From: Odoribacter sp.
Lineage (GTDB): Bacteria > Bacteroidota > Bacteroidia > Bacteroidales > Prolixibacteraceae
DNA: 64,000 nucleotides
Direction: 5' to 3'
Assembly: GCA_013824715.1 (NCBI GenBank)
Contig: PNOH01000018.1
Location: forward strand, 1-64,000
Under the pieces are notes generated by a model that was given only the letters and a program-made list of their open reading frames with translations, was not told the origin of the DNA and did no database searches. Within the stretch, counting starts at the first letter, position 1. The number at the start of each line of letters is the position of its first letter. The position numbers were made by a program, and so were the translations under genes. Below, piece after piece: positions 18,238-27,892 of the stretch.

Positions 18238-19158
18238 TTATTTCCGTTTTAAAATCAGATCGTGCCATCTAAACATAGTGCTTAATCCTTTGTTTGCAAA
18301 GTATTTTTTTACTCCTGAAAAAGGAAGTTCAGTCGAGACCAAATAGAAATCGCCACCCCAGGCACCGAGTGATTTAATTTCACCGTCAAAATCGGGGAAA
18401 CAAGCTGATTTTATTGGCGATTGTCCGATAAGGCTGCCAATCAGCTTCTCGTGCTGAACGATTAATTGGTTAAATTCTTCCTGTTCCCGGCAAACTGCAA
18501 ATTCTACAGAAAGCGCCGACATTCCGGCAATTAACTGTTCTGAAACTTTTTTTTCTTTCAGGAAAGCGCCGACTTCTGCAGATGTTTTTTTCTTTAGCCC
18601 GGAATAAACAAGAAATAATTGATCGGCAAATGGATAATTCAAAGTAACGGGTAAAACAGCCTTATTCCTGCCATAGATAATCGGTCCGTTAGCCGTTGCA
18701 CAGGCAATATCGAATCCAGAACCATTAAAAATCAGTTCATTCAATATATAAGGATCAACTCCGGCCCACTGCGAAAGCAAACTGATCAGCGTACTGCTGC
18801 TGCCAAAACCCCACTCCGGATTGGATTCCAGCATGGTTTCGAATTTCGTTCCGGCTTTAAGCACAAATCGTGGATCAAGAGTTTTGATGGTTTTAAACAG
18901 TTGCCTGAGAACATCCGATTTTTCCTGATCGCTTGTTTCCAAAACTCTAAAATCATCAGGATTCAGAACACATTTAAACCAAATATTATCCTGAAAATTG
19001 GCCTGCCAAAGAATTGTTTGTGGATTGTCGACTTCCGAAACCACCATTTGCTGACCAACTTTCAGCGGCAAAGCAATCGCCTTTGCCCCGTGAAGAACCA
19101 GATATTCTCCGGTTAAAAGCAACTTGCCGTTGGCGCGATATGTTGTAGAAAAAGACAA
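18238..19158 (-). CDS. GYDIA-family GHMP kinase, candidate phosphomevalonate kinase
   Basis: GHMP kinase fold: GKLLLTGEYLVLHGAKAIALPLK at the N-terminus, the nucleotide loop PEWGFGSSSTLISLLSQW near residue 108, the family-naming SGFDIACATANGPIIY, and a C-terminal IKSLGAWGGDFYLVST. Mevalonate operons of Bacteroidota carry this kinase where a phosphomevalonate kinase is needed, and no other candidate for that step is present between HMG-CoA reductase and the decarboxylase. I therefore infer ATP-dependent phosphorylation of 5-phosphomevalonate, but the assignment is by position and elimination. It is coupled to mvaD, whose start follows two bases after its stop. Confidence 0.75.
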   Translation of the reverse strand: MSFSTTYRANGKLLLTGEYLVLHGAKAIALPLKVGQQMVVSEVDNPQTILWQANFQDNIWFKCVLNPDDFRVLETSDQEKSDVLRQLFKTIKTLDPRFVLKAGTKFETMLESNPEWGFGSSSTLISLLSQWAGVDPYILNELIFNGSGFDIACATANGPIIYGRNKAVLPVTLNYPFADQLFLVYSGLKKKTSAEVGAFLKEKKVSEQLIAGMSALSVEFAVCREQEEFNQLIVQHEKLIGSLIGQSPIKSACFPDFDGEIKSLGAWGGDFYLVSTELPFSGVKKYFANKGLSTMFRWHDLILKRK

Positions 19159-19173
19159 TAGTTACATTTTTTT

Positions 19174-19267
19174 ACTCCGTGAAACTCTGCGGTATTTCTC
19201 TGTGTACTCTGTGGTAAAAAAAATAAACCACAGAGTTAACGGAGTTTTCACAGAGTTACACAGAGAA
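19174..19267. repeat. Intergenic inverted repeat (cacagag type)
   Basis: CTCTGTGTACTCTGTGGT on the left is mirrored by ACCACAGAGTTAACGGAG and CACAGAGTTACACAGAG on the right, around an A-rich centre. It fills the gap between the HMG-CoA reductase and GYDIA kinase genes. This type of intergenic dyad is common in environmental genomes. Confidence 0.6.
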
Positions 19268-19276
19268 GTATTTTAC

Positions 19277-20593
19277 TTAGTTAATTGTTAACCAATATTC
19301 TTCGACGGCTGAATAGGACACGGTTTTATCCTGAAAATACTGTTGTATTTCAGCCCGGTTCACCTCCGGAATTTGCAACTGGTTCATGATGTTGCTCAGG
19401 TGCATTTTCATGTGGCCCTGCTGGATACCAACCGAAACCAGGGCTTTGACCGCCCCAAAATTCGATGCCAGTCCGGCCACAGCCAGGTACATCATCAGTT
19501 CTTTGGCTGAAGGATTATCCAGAATTTTCATGGCCAGTTTTGCCATTGGATGAACCGCAGTCACACCGCCAACCACACCAACAGCCAAAGCCAGTTCGAT
19601 GCTGAACCTGAACTTCCCATCCTGAAGCTGAATATCAGTCAATCCGGCATAAAGACCATTCCGCGCAGCAAAAGCGTGTCCGCAGGCTTCAATCGCACGA
19701 AAATCATTTCCTGTGGCTATTGCCAATGCATCAATACCGTTGAAAATGCCTTTATTATGAGTCACTGCCCTCGAAACATCAACCTGAGAAATTCGGATGG
19801 CCTGCTCAAATTTCCGGGCAAACAACTCACATTCCTGAGGCAGTTTTCCATCAAGTAAATTAGTCACCCGACATTCAACCCAGGCACGAACCCGACTTTC
19901 AGGAGTATAATTAGATAAAATAGCCATGATGATTTCGCATTCACGATTGTTCACCGAGACTTTTCCGCTGGTCCTGAAATATTCCTGAAGGCTTTTACCG
20001 AACTGTTCCAGGCACGAATTGATAAAGTTTGCGCCCATCGCGTCACAGGTTTCAAAACCCACATCCAATTGAAAATAGTTTGGTAGTATCTGTGGTAATG
20101 ATTTCAGTTCAATCCCTGTAATTCCACCGCCACGCTGCTTCATTTTGGTTGTTAGAAAATCACTTTCAGCCAATAGCTTTGACCGGATTTCAGGAAAAAG
20201 CGATCGCAAATATTCGGGATTTCCGTTCCAGATGAAATGGACCTGCCCTTTCTTTTCAGTGCCCAGAACTTCGGCATGAAGGCCTCCGCGTCGAGCCCAA
20301 TATCCAGCAGCATTTGCCAATGCAGCCACGACCGAACTCTCTTCGGAAACCAACGGAAAAAACAGATTTTTACCGTTCACCACAAAATTGGGAGCAATTG
20401 TAAAAGGAAGATGAAAACTGGAAACAGGATTTTCGCTCATATCTTCAATGAGTTTTTGGATAGAGACATCAGAGTTTTCAAAGGTTGCCAGCCATTTGTC
20501 CAGGTCTTCCTGAAAACCATATTTTCGGATCAGCGCGTCAATGCGCTCTTGTTTGTTGAACTTCGAAAATCCTTGAATAATGGAATCATCCAT
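19277..20593 (-). CDS. mvaA: Class II hydroxymethylglutaryl-CoA reductase
   Basis: Reduces HMG-CoA to mevalonate (or the reverse) in the cytoplasm. The class II (bacterial) type is shown by the soluble 438-aa length, the N-terminal FSKFNKQERIDALIRKYG, the substrate motif CDAMGANFINSCLEQ, the catalytic lysine region AVTHNKGIFNGIDALAIATGND, LALAVGVVGGVTAVHPMAKLAM, and the C-terminal catalytic histidine in GIQQGHMKMHLSN. Class II enzymes are often named degradative, but here the gene lies in a biosynthetic mevalonate operon, so synthesis is the likely direction. Its start overlaps the stop of the isomerase gene by eight bases. Confidence 0.93.
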   Translation of the reverse strand: MDDSIIQGFSKFNKQERIDALIRKYGFQEDLDKWLATFENSDVSIQKLIEDMSENPVSSFHLPFTIAPNFVVNGKNLFFPLVSEESSVVAALANAAGYWARRGGLHAEVLGTEKKGQVHFIWNGNPEYLRSLFPEIRSKLLAESDFLTTKMKQRGGGITGIELKSLPQILPNYFQLDVGFETCDAMGANFINSCLEQFGKSLQEYFRTSGKVSVNNRECEIIMAILSNYTPESRVRAWVECRVTNLLDGKLPQECELFARKFEQAIRISQVDVSRAVTHNKGIFNGIDALAIATGNDFRAIEACGHAFAARNGLYAGLTDIQLQDGKFRFSIELALAVGVVGGVTAVHPMAKLAMKILDNPSAKELMMYLAVAGLASNFGAVKALVSVGIQQGHMKMHLSNIMNQLQIPEVNRAEIQQYFQDKTVSYSAVEEYWLTIN

Positions 20594-21593
20594 GATAATC
20601 GTGATTAATTTTTAAATAGGCTTTAGCCAGACTGAGTACCTGAACCTGATTTTCAAGAAACCCAGCTAACGATTCGTAGCTTTCCGATGCGTGTTTCAAA
20701 ACAGCAGAAGCCATACCGAATACAGAAGGCAACTGGGATTTTGAAGTCAGGTAATAACCATCCAGTGCATTTTGAATTCCCCCGGAAATGATCAACTGCC
20801 GACATGCCGGATTTGGATTTTCCTTCAGGATTTGATTGACCGAACCGACCATTTGGCTGGAAGACTGCCCTACAAACGCGAACGGCAAACTGGCTTCGAG
20901 TTTCCGCTGATCGCCACGCAGCATTTCCAGTTTGGAGAAATTGGTTCCGCCGTAAGCGCCAAATTCGATGGCTTCAATCGGAAGTGCAAGCAATTGGCGT
21001 AAACTTTCAGGGCCAAATCCCTGTCCCACTTCTTTCACTATTATTTTTACCTGAACCTGTTCGAGTAATTCTTTGATTGTTTGAAGTGGCGATTGTTTCA
21101 ACCGGTTTCCTTCAGGCTGAAACCATTCCTGTAGCGGATTAACATGAACGATGAGACCATCGGCGCGCAATTCACCAACCAAATCAATGACAGCCTGAAT
21201 ATTTTTTGATGAAAGAAGTTCTTCGACCTGAGCGATTCCCAAATTGGCCCAAAAGGGCTGGTCGCCAATTTCATCACGAAAATCAAAGTCGGTCCAATGT
21301 GTTTTATCGAACAGAATTTTGCGGCAAGAACCCAAACCCATGCCCATACCAAATTCACGACAGGCGCGGGCAATATTTCCGTTGATCGTTTGGGCCACAC
21401 CAGTTCCGCCAGTCATGCTCGAAACCCAGATGGGAGTTTTCATAGTTTTTCCCAGAAACCGGATACTCAAATCCGGGTTTTCAGGATGGGGCGAAAGCAT
21501 GGGTTCGTAGTTAAAACGAAGATCCTGTTCGGCCAATCTGGTCTGAGATTCAAGTGCGAGTTTGATGTGTTCAAGTTTGCGGTCGGAAGCCAT
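20586..21593 (-). CDS. fni: Type 2 isopentenyl-diphosphate delta-isomerase
   Basis: FMN- and NADPH-dependent TIM-barrel enzyme interconverting isopentenyl and dimethylallyl diphosphate. Typical motifs are LSIRFLGKTMKTPIWVSSMTGGTG, GMGMGLGSCRKILF, QPFWANLGIAQ, GLIVHVNPLQEWFQPEGNR, IIVKEVGQGFGPESL and AIEFGAYGGTNFSKLE. At 335 aa it is the normal length. It is first in the mevalonate operon and overlaps mvaA. The 260 bases upstream contain short ATGAATGAT-like tandem repeats and dyads but no gene, and they separate this operon from the acyl-CoA dehydrogenase. Confidence 0.92.
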   Translation of the reverse strand: MASDRKLEHIKLALESQTRLAEQDLRFNYEPMLSPHPENPDLSIRFLGKTMKTPIWVSSMTGGTGVAQTINGNIARACREFGMGMGLGSCRKILFDKTHWTDFDFRDEIGDQPFWANLGIAQVEELLSSKNIQAVIDLVGELRADGLIVHVNPLQEWFQPEGNRLKQSPLQTIKELLEQVQVKIIVKEVGQGFGPESLRQLLALPIEAIEFGAYGGTNFSKLEMLRGDQRKLEASLPFAFVGQSSSQMVGSVNQILKENPNPACRQLIISGGIQNALDGYYLTSKSQLPSVFGMASAVLKHASESYESLAGFLENQVQVLSLAKAYLKINHDYHG

Positions 21594-21599
21594 TGTAAA

Positions 21600-21845
21600 T
21601 GTTGAATTTTGAATGATGAATGATGAATGATAAATGATGAATGATGAAACTTCCGGAAAATTAATGCTTTTTCATAAACGAATGATCATATTTTAAACAT
21701 CAATTCAAAGGGTTACGTTTCACTCCACCCTTTGCTTTTACAGGTCGTCCTTTCAGGACTGAAATCTAACATGTTGTAATTCGGTAAGGGGCAAAGCCCC
21801 GGCATGTAAAAGCATAGGACGAAATGTAATGGAGTCCTATGAAAT
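21600..21845. repeat. Tandem and inverted repeats between fni and acyl-CoA dehydrogenase
   Basis: 21606-21650 is a tandem array of (TGAATGA) units. Beyond it, GGGTTACGTTTCACTCCACC and GTCCTTTCAGGAC are partly mirrored by GGACGAAATG and GGGGCAAAGCCCC, forming several small hairpins. No ORF is supported here. Confidence 0.45.
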
Positions 21846-21856
21846 TGTATAATCTC

Positions 21857-23011
21857 CTATTCCTTCAAAATATTCCTTGAAATCACCATTCTTAGAATTT
21901 CGGAAGTCCCTTCACCAATCTGAAGCAACCGCTGGTCGCGGTAAAAGCGTTCGATCGGCCATTCGCGGTTTTTGAACAAGCCTGCGCCACCCAATATTTG
22001 AACGGCTTCATCGGCCACTTCACGGGCAATTTCAGAACAATACAGTTTCGACATCGCAGCTTGTTGCGCAAACGGATGATGGTTGTCTTTCAACCAACAA
22101 GCATTGTATAAAGTATTTCTGGCATTTTCGATTTTCATGGCCATGTCAGCCAGTTTAAAGGCGATGACCTGAAATTCGCTCAACGATTTTCCGAACTGCT
22201 TGCGGTGTTTGGCGTATGCTTTGGCCATTTCGTAGGCTCCCTGAGCCAATCCAAGCCCAATGGCAGCGATTGACAAACGACCTGAATCCAGTGTTTTCAG
22301 CATGATTTTAAAGCCGTAGCCACACGCGCCCAACTGATTTTCAAGAGGAACACGGCAATTATTGAAATACAGCATTCCATTGTCGGCTGCCCGCCAAACC
22401 AGCTTGCCTTTCATGGTTTCGCGGATAAAACCTTCACGTTCCTTTTCAATCAGGATAGCGGTAAATTCTTTGCGGCCATCCTTTTCTCCGGTGAGCGCCA
22501 AAGTGGTCATGCCAGCCGAAATTTCGGAAGTTCCGTTGGTAATGTACTTTTTGGAGCCATTCACAACAAAGTCATTACCTGAAATTTGAGCAGTAGTTTC
22601 TACTCCTTGTGCATCGGATCCGGCATTTTCTTCGGTAAGTCCGAATGCCCAGAGCTTTTCGCCTGTGCAAAATGCAGGAAGAAAAGTTTCCTTTTGTTTC
22701 TGTGTCCCAAATTCTACAATCGGCCCAATACCCAACGAGTTATGCGCCGCTAGGGTTGCGGCCATCGAACTGTCAACCCGGGCCATCTCTTCGATGGCAA
22801 TAATGTACGAAAGGTAATCGCTGCTCTGTCCTCCAAACTCCACGGGAGCAGTCATTCCCAACACTCCGGTTTTGCCCATTTCGCGAACCAGTTCGACCGG
22901 AAAAATCTCTTTCTCATCAAAATCATCGATCACGGGTTTGACAACCTGTTCCGCAAATTGCCTCACTTTCGCCCTGATCTGATGATGTTTTTCTAGCAAT
23001 AGTGCATTCAT
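21857..23011 (-). CDS. Acyl-CoA dehydrogenase, probably isovaleryl- or short-chain specific
   Basis: FAD flavoprotein introducing a 2,3-double bond into an acyl-CoA. Motifs include FGLTEENAGSDAQGV (FAD and substrate binding), VNGSKKYITNGTSE, YAKHRKQFGKSLSEFQVI and the C-terminal RLLQIGEGTSEILRMVI, whose glutamate is the catalytic base in the short/medium-chain type. I prefer the Met five codons inside the track start (MNALLLEKHH). It lies in a row with carboxylase and hydratase genes for leucine breakdown, which suggests isovaleryl-CoA as substrate, although true isovaleryl-CoA dehydrogenases place their base elsewhere. It could equally serve butyryl-CoA. Confidence 0.85.
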   Translation of the reverse strand: MNALLLEKHHQIRAKVRQFAEQVVKPVIDDFDEKEIFPVELVREMGKTGVLGMTAPVEFGGQSSDYLSYIIAIEEMARVDSSMAATLAAHNSLGIGPIVEFGTQKQKETFLPAFCTGEKLWAFGLTEENAGSDAQGVETTAQISGNDFVVNGSKKYITNGTSEISAGMTTLALTGEKDGRKEFTAILIEKEREGFIRETMKGKLVWRAADNGMLYFNNCRVPLENQLGACGYGFKIMLKTLDSGRLSIAAIGLGLAQGAYEMAKAYAKHRKQFGKSLSEFQVIAFKLADMAMKIENARNTLYNACWLKDNHHPFAQQAAMSKLYCSEIAREVADEAVQILGGAGLFKNREWPIERFYRDQRLLQIGEGTSEILRMVISRNILKE

Positions 23012-23099
23012 TCTATATCGTTCCAAGTTACAATTTCAATTGTTTCGTGTTACAGGTTTCGTGTTACGGGTTGTCGAAACTCGTAACACGAAACCCGTA

Positions 23100-25148
23100 T
23101 CAGTTTTCATCCAGTTCCACCAGCAACTGCTTTTCAACAACTGCATTTCCTTCCTTAACATGAACCTTTTTCACCTTTGCCCCAACCGGACAAAGCACAT
23201 GAACTTCGGTTTTCATTGACTCCAATGTCAGTAAAATCTGACCGGATTGAACAACGTCGCCTTCACTAATATGTATTTTCAACACCTTTCCAAACAAATC
23301 GGCGCAAATAAGGTTCTGAAAAATCTTTTCCGACATGCTGTTTTTACGATTAAGCAATACCTCTTTCATCAGCAAATTACTTCGCAATTCAAAAGAAAAT
23401 CCGTGGTAAGTAATTTGTGTTTGCTTTTCGTCTTCCAGACAATAAAAAGTCTCATGTTGTTGATTGATTTCCAGTTCGAGCAAATTACCGTTCAACCGGA
23501 TAACCGAAACCTGATATTCCCCGCCGTTAATCCTGAAAAGCAGATCGCCTGAATTCAATTTGATACTGCTTTCGTATTTTTCGTCAACGACAAAAACCTC
23601 AACAAAAGGCATTATTCGCCAAAATCCAATCTGATTCCAAACTGAATTTCCGGAATGTTTTTTTTGCTGAAAATGAAAAATCAGGTAAGCAATTACCAAT
23701 TTATGCTTGTTCAATCTCAGTTTTTTCGCCTGAATTTGGGCATTGATCAAATCCAGATTTTCATCCACATATCGGGTGTAAATCTGGTTCTCCTGAAAAA
23801 CTTCACTTTCAATCAATCCGGATAAAAAGGCAAGATTGGTGTGGACTCCAGAGATACCAGTTTTTGCCAAAATATGCTGCATTTTTACCAGTGCGAGAGA
23901 TCGGCTTTCGCCCCAAACAATCAGTTTTGCCAACAGAGAATCGTAATTTGGGGATACAAAACCACCTACCTTTACAAATGTTTCAAGCCTCAAATGTTCG
24001 TTTTCAGAAAATTGCCAAAGCGAAAGTCTTCCGGATGAAGGCTTAAAATTATTTTCAGCATCTTCGGCACAAAGCCGAACCTCGATGGCATGTCCCGAAA
24101 TCTGAATATCTTTCTGATCAACCGGTAATGGATTTCCGGCAGCAACCAGCAATTGCATCGAAACCAAATCCATATTGGTAATCATTTCGGTAACCGGATG
24201 CTCTACCTGAATCCGGGTATTCATCTCCAGAAAATAGAAATTTCCATGCTCATCCAGCAAAAACTCGATGGTCCCGGCATTGCGGTAATTCATCGAGCGG
24301 GCGATCTGAACTGCTGCCGAAGTCATTTTTTTCCGAAGTTTTTCATTTACTGAAGGCGAAGGCGCTTCCTCGATTATTTTCTGAAAACGCCTTTGTACCG
24401 AACATTCGCGTTCATGAAAATGGAGCACTTTCCCCTGGTGATCGGCTATCAACTGTACTTCGATGTGCCGGGCATGGGGCAAATATTTTTCAACAAACAA
24501 CTCGCCATTGCCAAAATAACTGACAGCCTGCCTCTCTGCCTTTTCAAGCGCCGGAATTAATTCTTCAGCCGAATTGCAAATCACCATTCCCTTGCCACCG
24601 CCTCCTCCCGAAGCTTTTACCATGACCGGAAATTCCATTTCTGGAGCATGCTGAAGTATTTCGTCAATGGTTCCCCGAAATGATTTCAACACAGGAATTC
24701 CCAGAGACCGGACATAGTCAAGCGCCTGATTCTTTTCGCCCATCAGCCGTATATTTTCAGGAGAAGGACCGATAAAAATCAATCCGGCATCGGCCACTTT
24801 TTGTGCAAAACCGAAATTCTCAGAAAGAAATCCATATCCGGGATGAATGGCATCAGCTTTTGATTCCAAAGCGATTTGAATAATCTTTTCCTGATTCAGA
24901 TAAGTTTCGGCTAAAGTTCCTCCTGAGAGCAAAACTGCCTCATCGGCAAGGGATACATGCAGCGAATCAGCATCATCAACAGCATAAATTGCCACCGAAC
25001 GAATGCCGTTCTTTTTGGCCGCCCGAATAATCCGGACAGCAATTTCGCCCCGGTTGGCTATGAGTAAAGAAGCCTCCCCCGACCCCTCCGAAGGAAGGGA
25101 GAAAGATACCGGGATTCGTACATTTTCGGGTTGAAAGAATTTTGGCAT
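23100..25148 (-). CDS. Acyl-CoA carboxylase alpha subunit (biotin carboxylase plus biotin carrier), probably methylcrotonyl-CoA
   Basis: ATP-dependent biotin carboxylase fused to its carrier. The ATP-grasp core has LLIANRGEIAVRIIRAAKKNG, KASGGGGGKGMV, HFHERECSVQRRFQKIIEEAPSP and FLEMNTRIQVEHPVTE. A middle domain (about 460-600) fits the alpha-beta linker of 3-methylcrotonyl- or geranyl-CoA carboxylases. The biotinyl lysine is in LTLESMKTEVHVL near residue 645, with Thr where Met is usual. The first 28 residues include an in-frame palindromic repeat (SFSLPSEGSGEAS) ahead of the normal start. It is five bases from the hydratase gene and pairs with the beta subunit at 26172. Substrate is inferred from the beta subunit and neighbours. 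Confidence 0.85.
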   Translation of the reverse strand: MPKFFQPENVRIPVSFSLPSEGSGEASLLIANRGEIAVRIIRAAKKNGIRSVAIYAVDDADSLHVSLADEAVLLSGGTLAETYLNQEKIIQIALESKADAIHPGYGFLSENFGFAQKVADAGLIFIGPSPENIRLMGEKNQALDYVRSLGIPVLKSFRGTIDEILQHAPEMEFPVMVKASGGGGGKGMVICNSAEELIPALEKAERQAVSYFGNGELFVEKYLPHARHIEVQLIADHQGKVLHFHERECSVQRRFQKIIEEAPSPSVNEKLRKKMTSAAVQIARSMNYRNAGTIEFLLDEHGNFYFLEMNTRIQVEHPVTEMITNMDLVSMQLLVAAGNPLPVDQKDIQISGHAIEVRLCAEDAENNFKPSSGRLSLWQFSENEHLRLETFVKVGGFVSPNYDSLLAKLIVWGESRSLALVKMQHILAKTGISGVHTNLAFLSGLIESEVFQENQIYTRYVDENLDLINAQIQAKKLRLNKHKLVIAYLIFHFQQKKHSGNSVWNQIGFWRIMPFVEVFVVDEKYESSIKLNSGDLLFRINGGEYQVSVIRLNGNLLELEINQQHETFYCLEDEKQTQITYHGFSFELRSNLLMKEVLLNRKNSMSEKIFQNLICADLFGKVLKIHISEGDVVQSGQILLTLESMKTEVHVLCPVGAKVKKVHVKEGNAVVEKQLLVELDEN
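25069..25104. repeat. Palindromic repeat in carboxylase alpha N-terminal codons
   Basis: AAGCCTCCCCCGACCCCTCC followed by GAAGGAAGGGAG, translated in frame ahead of the conserved LLIANRGEIAV start of biotin carboxylases. Confidence 0.75.
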
Positions 25149-25152
25149 GTTC

Positions 25153-25998
25153 CTAGATGTTCAGATTTTCAGAATCTGTATTGCCTAGGCCTTTCCCCTT
25201 CGGGGACAGGTTGGAGAGGGGCTTTTTTCTCTTTTCGAGGAACGCATGAATTCCAATCTGTCCGTTGTGAGATAAAACAGCTTCAGCCAAAATAGTGGCA
25301 GTCAGTTCAGTATCAGTCAACCCAACTTTTCCGTTAGCTACCTGATTAATCATTTTTTTTGTCATTTTCACTGCTGAAGGCGCAGCCATATCAAATGATG
25401 CTATAAATTCCAATAGTGTGTTTTCCGGTTGACCATCACTGCAAACAACATCAACCAATCCAGCCCGACCAGCTTCCTGTGTATGAAACAAGCTTCCAGT
25501 CAAAATCCACTTCCGAAGGTTTTGAACTGATAATCGTTTGGCAACAAAAGGCAAAATTATTGCGGGCAAAAGCCCCAGTTTCACTTCGCTAAACATGAAA
25601 CGGGCATTTGCTTCAGCCAAAACAAAATCACAGGCAGCCATTAAACCGATTCCACCACCGAAGACGTTTCCATGCACATTGGCAATCGTAATTTGTGGCA
25701 ATTGAAATAACTTGAGCAATACATCGGCCAACTGTTTGTATTGGGCTGCATTCTCTTCAAGTGAACGTTCTTCTGCTCCTGAAAACCAGTTTAGATCAAC
25801 TCCGGCGCAAAAAGAGCGGCCATTTCCGGAGAGAACCACGAATAATAATTCTTCCATTTCTGAAATTTCATCCAACGCTTTATCCAATTCTGCAATCATA
25901 TCCAGGGTTAGTGCATTGTTCTGCTCCGGACGGTCCAGGTTAATCCTGGCAAGCGGTCCATCTAAATGAATTTCAATATAACGAAAGTCGTTTTTCAC
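25153..25998 (-). CDS. Enoyl-CoA hydratase family, probably methylglutaconyl-CoA hydratase
   Basis: Crotonase-fold enzyme that would hydrate 3-methylglutaconyl-CoA to HMG-CoA. Visible are the CoA-binding SGNGRSFCAGVDLNWF, the oxyanion-hole NVHGNVFGGGIGLMAACDFVLAE, and ARFMFSEVKLGLLPAIILPFV with a catalytic-type glutamate. It sits between the two carboxylase subunit genes, the classical order of bacterial leucine-degradation (liu-type) clusters, which supports the specific assignment. The C-terminus, normally ending near FLEKRKP, is extended by PLSNLSPKGKGLGN, which is translated from an inserted palindromic repeat. Confidence 0.82.
   Translation of the reverse strand: MKNDFRYIEIHLDGPLARINLDRPEQNNALTLDMIAELDKALDEISEMEELLFVVLSGNGRSFCAGVDLNWFSGAEERSLEENAAQYKQLADVLLKLFQLPQITIANVHGNVFGGGIGLMAACDFVLAEANARFMFSEVKLGLLPAIILPFVAKRLSVQNLRKWILTGSLFHTQEAGRAGLVDVVCSDGQPENTLLEFIASFDMAAPSAVKMTKKMINQVANGKVGLTDTELTATILAEAVLSHNGQIGIHAFLEKRKKPLSNLSPKGKGLGNTDSENLNI
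25189..25229. repeat. Palindromic repeat in hydratase C-terminal codons
   Basis: CCTTTCCCCTTCGGGGACAG followed by GTTGGAGAGGGGC, translated in frame after the conserved AFLEKRKKP end of the enzyme. Confidence 0.75.
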
Positions 25999-26100
25999 GT
26001 TTATATATTTTTCCTTTCAAACTAAATTTTTTCTTGCGGCGCATACAACATTATTTTCCAAACCTGAATTATGGGTGCGCCTTATTTTATTACACCATCA

Positions 26101-26137
26101 TGTCCGTCAAATCAATGTGACGGCAAAGGATACTCCG
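26101..26137. repeat. Dispersed repeat, copy 1
   Basis: TGTCCGTCAAATCAATGTGA followed by CGGCAAAGGATA is nearly identical to 29523-29555. TCCGTCA/TGTGACGG gives it a hairpin core. It lies in the gap between the carboxylase beta and hydratase genes. Confidence 0.55.
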
Positions 26138-26171
26138 AACATGACTCGTAACCCGAAACCCGTAACTCATT

Positions 26172-27737
26172 TCACATCCTGAAAACCCCGTATCCAGGCT
26201 CTCCAAACGGACGATTGAGCGAAACAGATATCGTTATTGCCAGAACTTTTCGCGTATCAGCCGGGTCAATGATGCCATCGTCCCACAAACGCGAAGAACT
26301 GTAATAAGCCGAACTTTCCTCATTAAACTGTTTCAACATTAAGTCGGCTGAACCGTTACTGCCAATACTTTTCAGAACTCCGGCAGCCTGCTCGCCGCCC
26401 ATCACCGAAATTCGCGAATGCGGCCACATGAACAGAAAATGCGGATCGAATGCACGACCTGACATGGCGTAATTTCCGGCGCCAAACGAACCGCCAATGA
26501 CCACCGTAAACTTTGGAACAGAAGCATTGGCAACGGCATTAATGAGCTTGGCTCCATCACGGGCAATACCCTGATGTTCGTATTTTTTGCCAACGATGAA
26601 GCCGGTAATATTCTGCAAAAAGAGCAGCGGAATTTTACGTTGCACACACAACTGAATAAAATGAGCGCCTTTCAGCGAACTTTCTGAAGTCAGAAAACTT
26701 TGGTTGGCAATAATTCCAACTGGAAATCCCCAGATTCGGGCAAAGCCTGTCACGAGTGTTTTTCCATAGTTGGCCTTAAATTCCTGAAACTCGCTGCCAT
26801 CAACCAGGCGCTCAATAATCGCATGCGCATTGATCGGTTTTTTCAGATCGGTTGGCAACAAACCATACAGTTCTTCCGAAGGATGAAGTGGTTCTTTTAC
26901 AGGTTGAATTTCCATCTTTTGTTTCTCCGGAATGGGCAATCCGGCCACAATTTCGCGGCAAATCCGGAGTGCATCCACATCATCTTCGGCCAAATGATCG
27001 GCCACTCCCGAAACTGAAGTATGAACCTCTGCACCGCCCAGTTCTTCCGGAGTGACCTCTTCGCCGGTTGCAGCTTTTACCAACGGCGGACCACCAATAA
27101 AAATGGTTCCCTGATTTCGAACCATAATGGTTTCGTCGCTCATGGCCGGAACGTACGCGCCACCGGCTGTGCAGGAACCCATCACCACCGAAATCTGGGG
27201 AATTCCTTCAGCAGACATTCTGGCCTGATTGTAAAAAACCCGCCCAAAATCAAAACGGTCGGGGAAAACATGGGCTTGCTCAGGCAAATAAATTCCTCCC
27301 GAATCGACCAGATAAATGCAAACTAACCTATTTTGACGTGCAATTTCCTGCGCCCGAACATGTTTTTTGATGGTTTCGCGGATGTAAGTTCCGCCTTTCA
27401 CGGTGGCATCGTTGGCTATAATCAGGCACTCACGGCCATGAACCACTCCGATTCCGGTAATAATTCCGGCGGAAGGAAAAGCGTTGTCGTATTGGTTGTA
27501 GGCGGCAAACGATGAAAGTTCGAGGAACGGCGTATTTTGATCGACCAATAAATTAATCCGTTCTCGGGCAAGCAGTTTCCCACGGGAGCGGTGCTTTTCG
27601 ACCGCTGCTATTGATCCGTGAGAGCTGACAAAAGCCAGTTTATCGCGATATTCAGCAAGAACCCGTTGATATTCGGAGGCTTGATTTTTAACTGTTTTTG
27701 TTTCTGTCAACCTGTGCGTGTGAGTTATATCGGTCAT
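26172..27737 (-). CDS. Methylcrotonyl-CoA carboxylase beta subunit (carboxyltransferase)
   Basis: Moves the carboxyl group from carboxybiotin to the acyl-CoA. The crotonase-like carboxyltransferase fold shows [72 protein letters not shown] in the N-half and [70 protein letters not shown] in the C-half. The [13 protein letters not shown] segment and FLQNITGF are typical of 3-methylcrotonyl-CoA enzymes rather than propionyl-CoA ones. Length 521 aa is normal. It is the first gene of the leucine cluster, below a possible operator region. Confidence 0.88.
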   Translation of the reverse strand: MTDITHTHRLTETKTVKNQASEYQRVLAEYRDKLAFVSSHGSIAAVEKHRSRGKLLARERINLLVDQNTPFLELSSFAAYNQYDNAFPSAGIITGIGVVHGRECLIIANDATVKGGTYIRETIKKHVRAQEIARQNRLVCIYLVDSGGIYLPEQAHVFPDRFDFGRVFYNQARMSAEGIPQISVVMGSCTAGGAYVPAMSDETIMVRNQGTIFIGGPPLVKAATGEEVTPEELGGAEVHTSVSGVADHLAEDDVDALRICREIVAGLPIPEKQKMEIQPVKEPLHPSEELYGLLPTDLKKPINAHAIIERLVDGSEFQEFKANYGKTLVTGFARIWGFPVGIIANQSFLTSESSLKGAHFIQLCVQRKIPLLFLQNITGFIVGKKYEHQGIARDGAKLINAVANASVPKFTVVIGGSFGAGNYAMSGRAFDPHFLFMWPHSRISVMGGEQAAGVLKSIGSNGSADLMLKQFNEESSAYYSSSRLWDDGIIDPADTRKVLAITISVSLNRPFGEPGYGVFRM

Positions 27738-27892
27738 TTATTTAATAAAAGATAATATTGCCAGTTATAAGACAATAACAGGCAATGTTGGTTCACCGGA
27801 AATGAAAGTTTTTATGGTCTGAATGGGTTTTTACTGCGATCCAAGGAGATTTAAATATATTATTGCCAGATCAATCCCGCAATATGTTTAAA

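Noticed and set aside
21600-21660. CRISPR array
   Set aside because: The repeats are 7-base tandem units without spacers; no cas genes occur.
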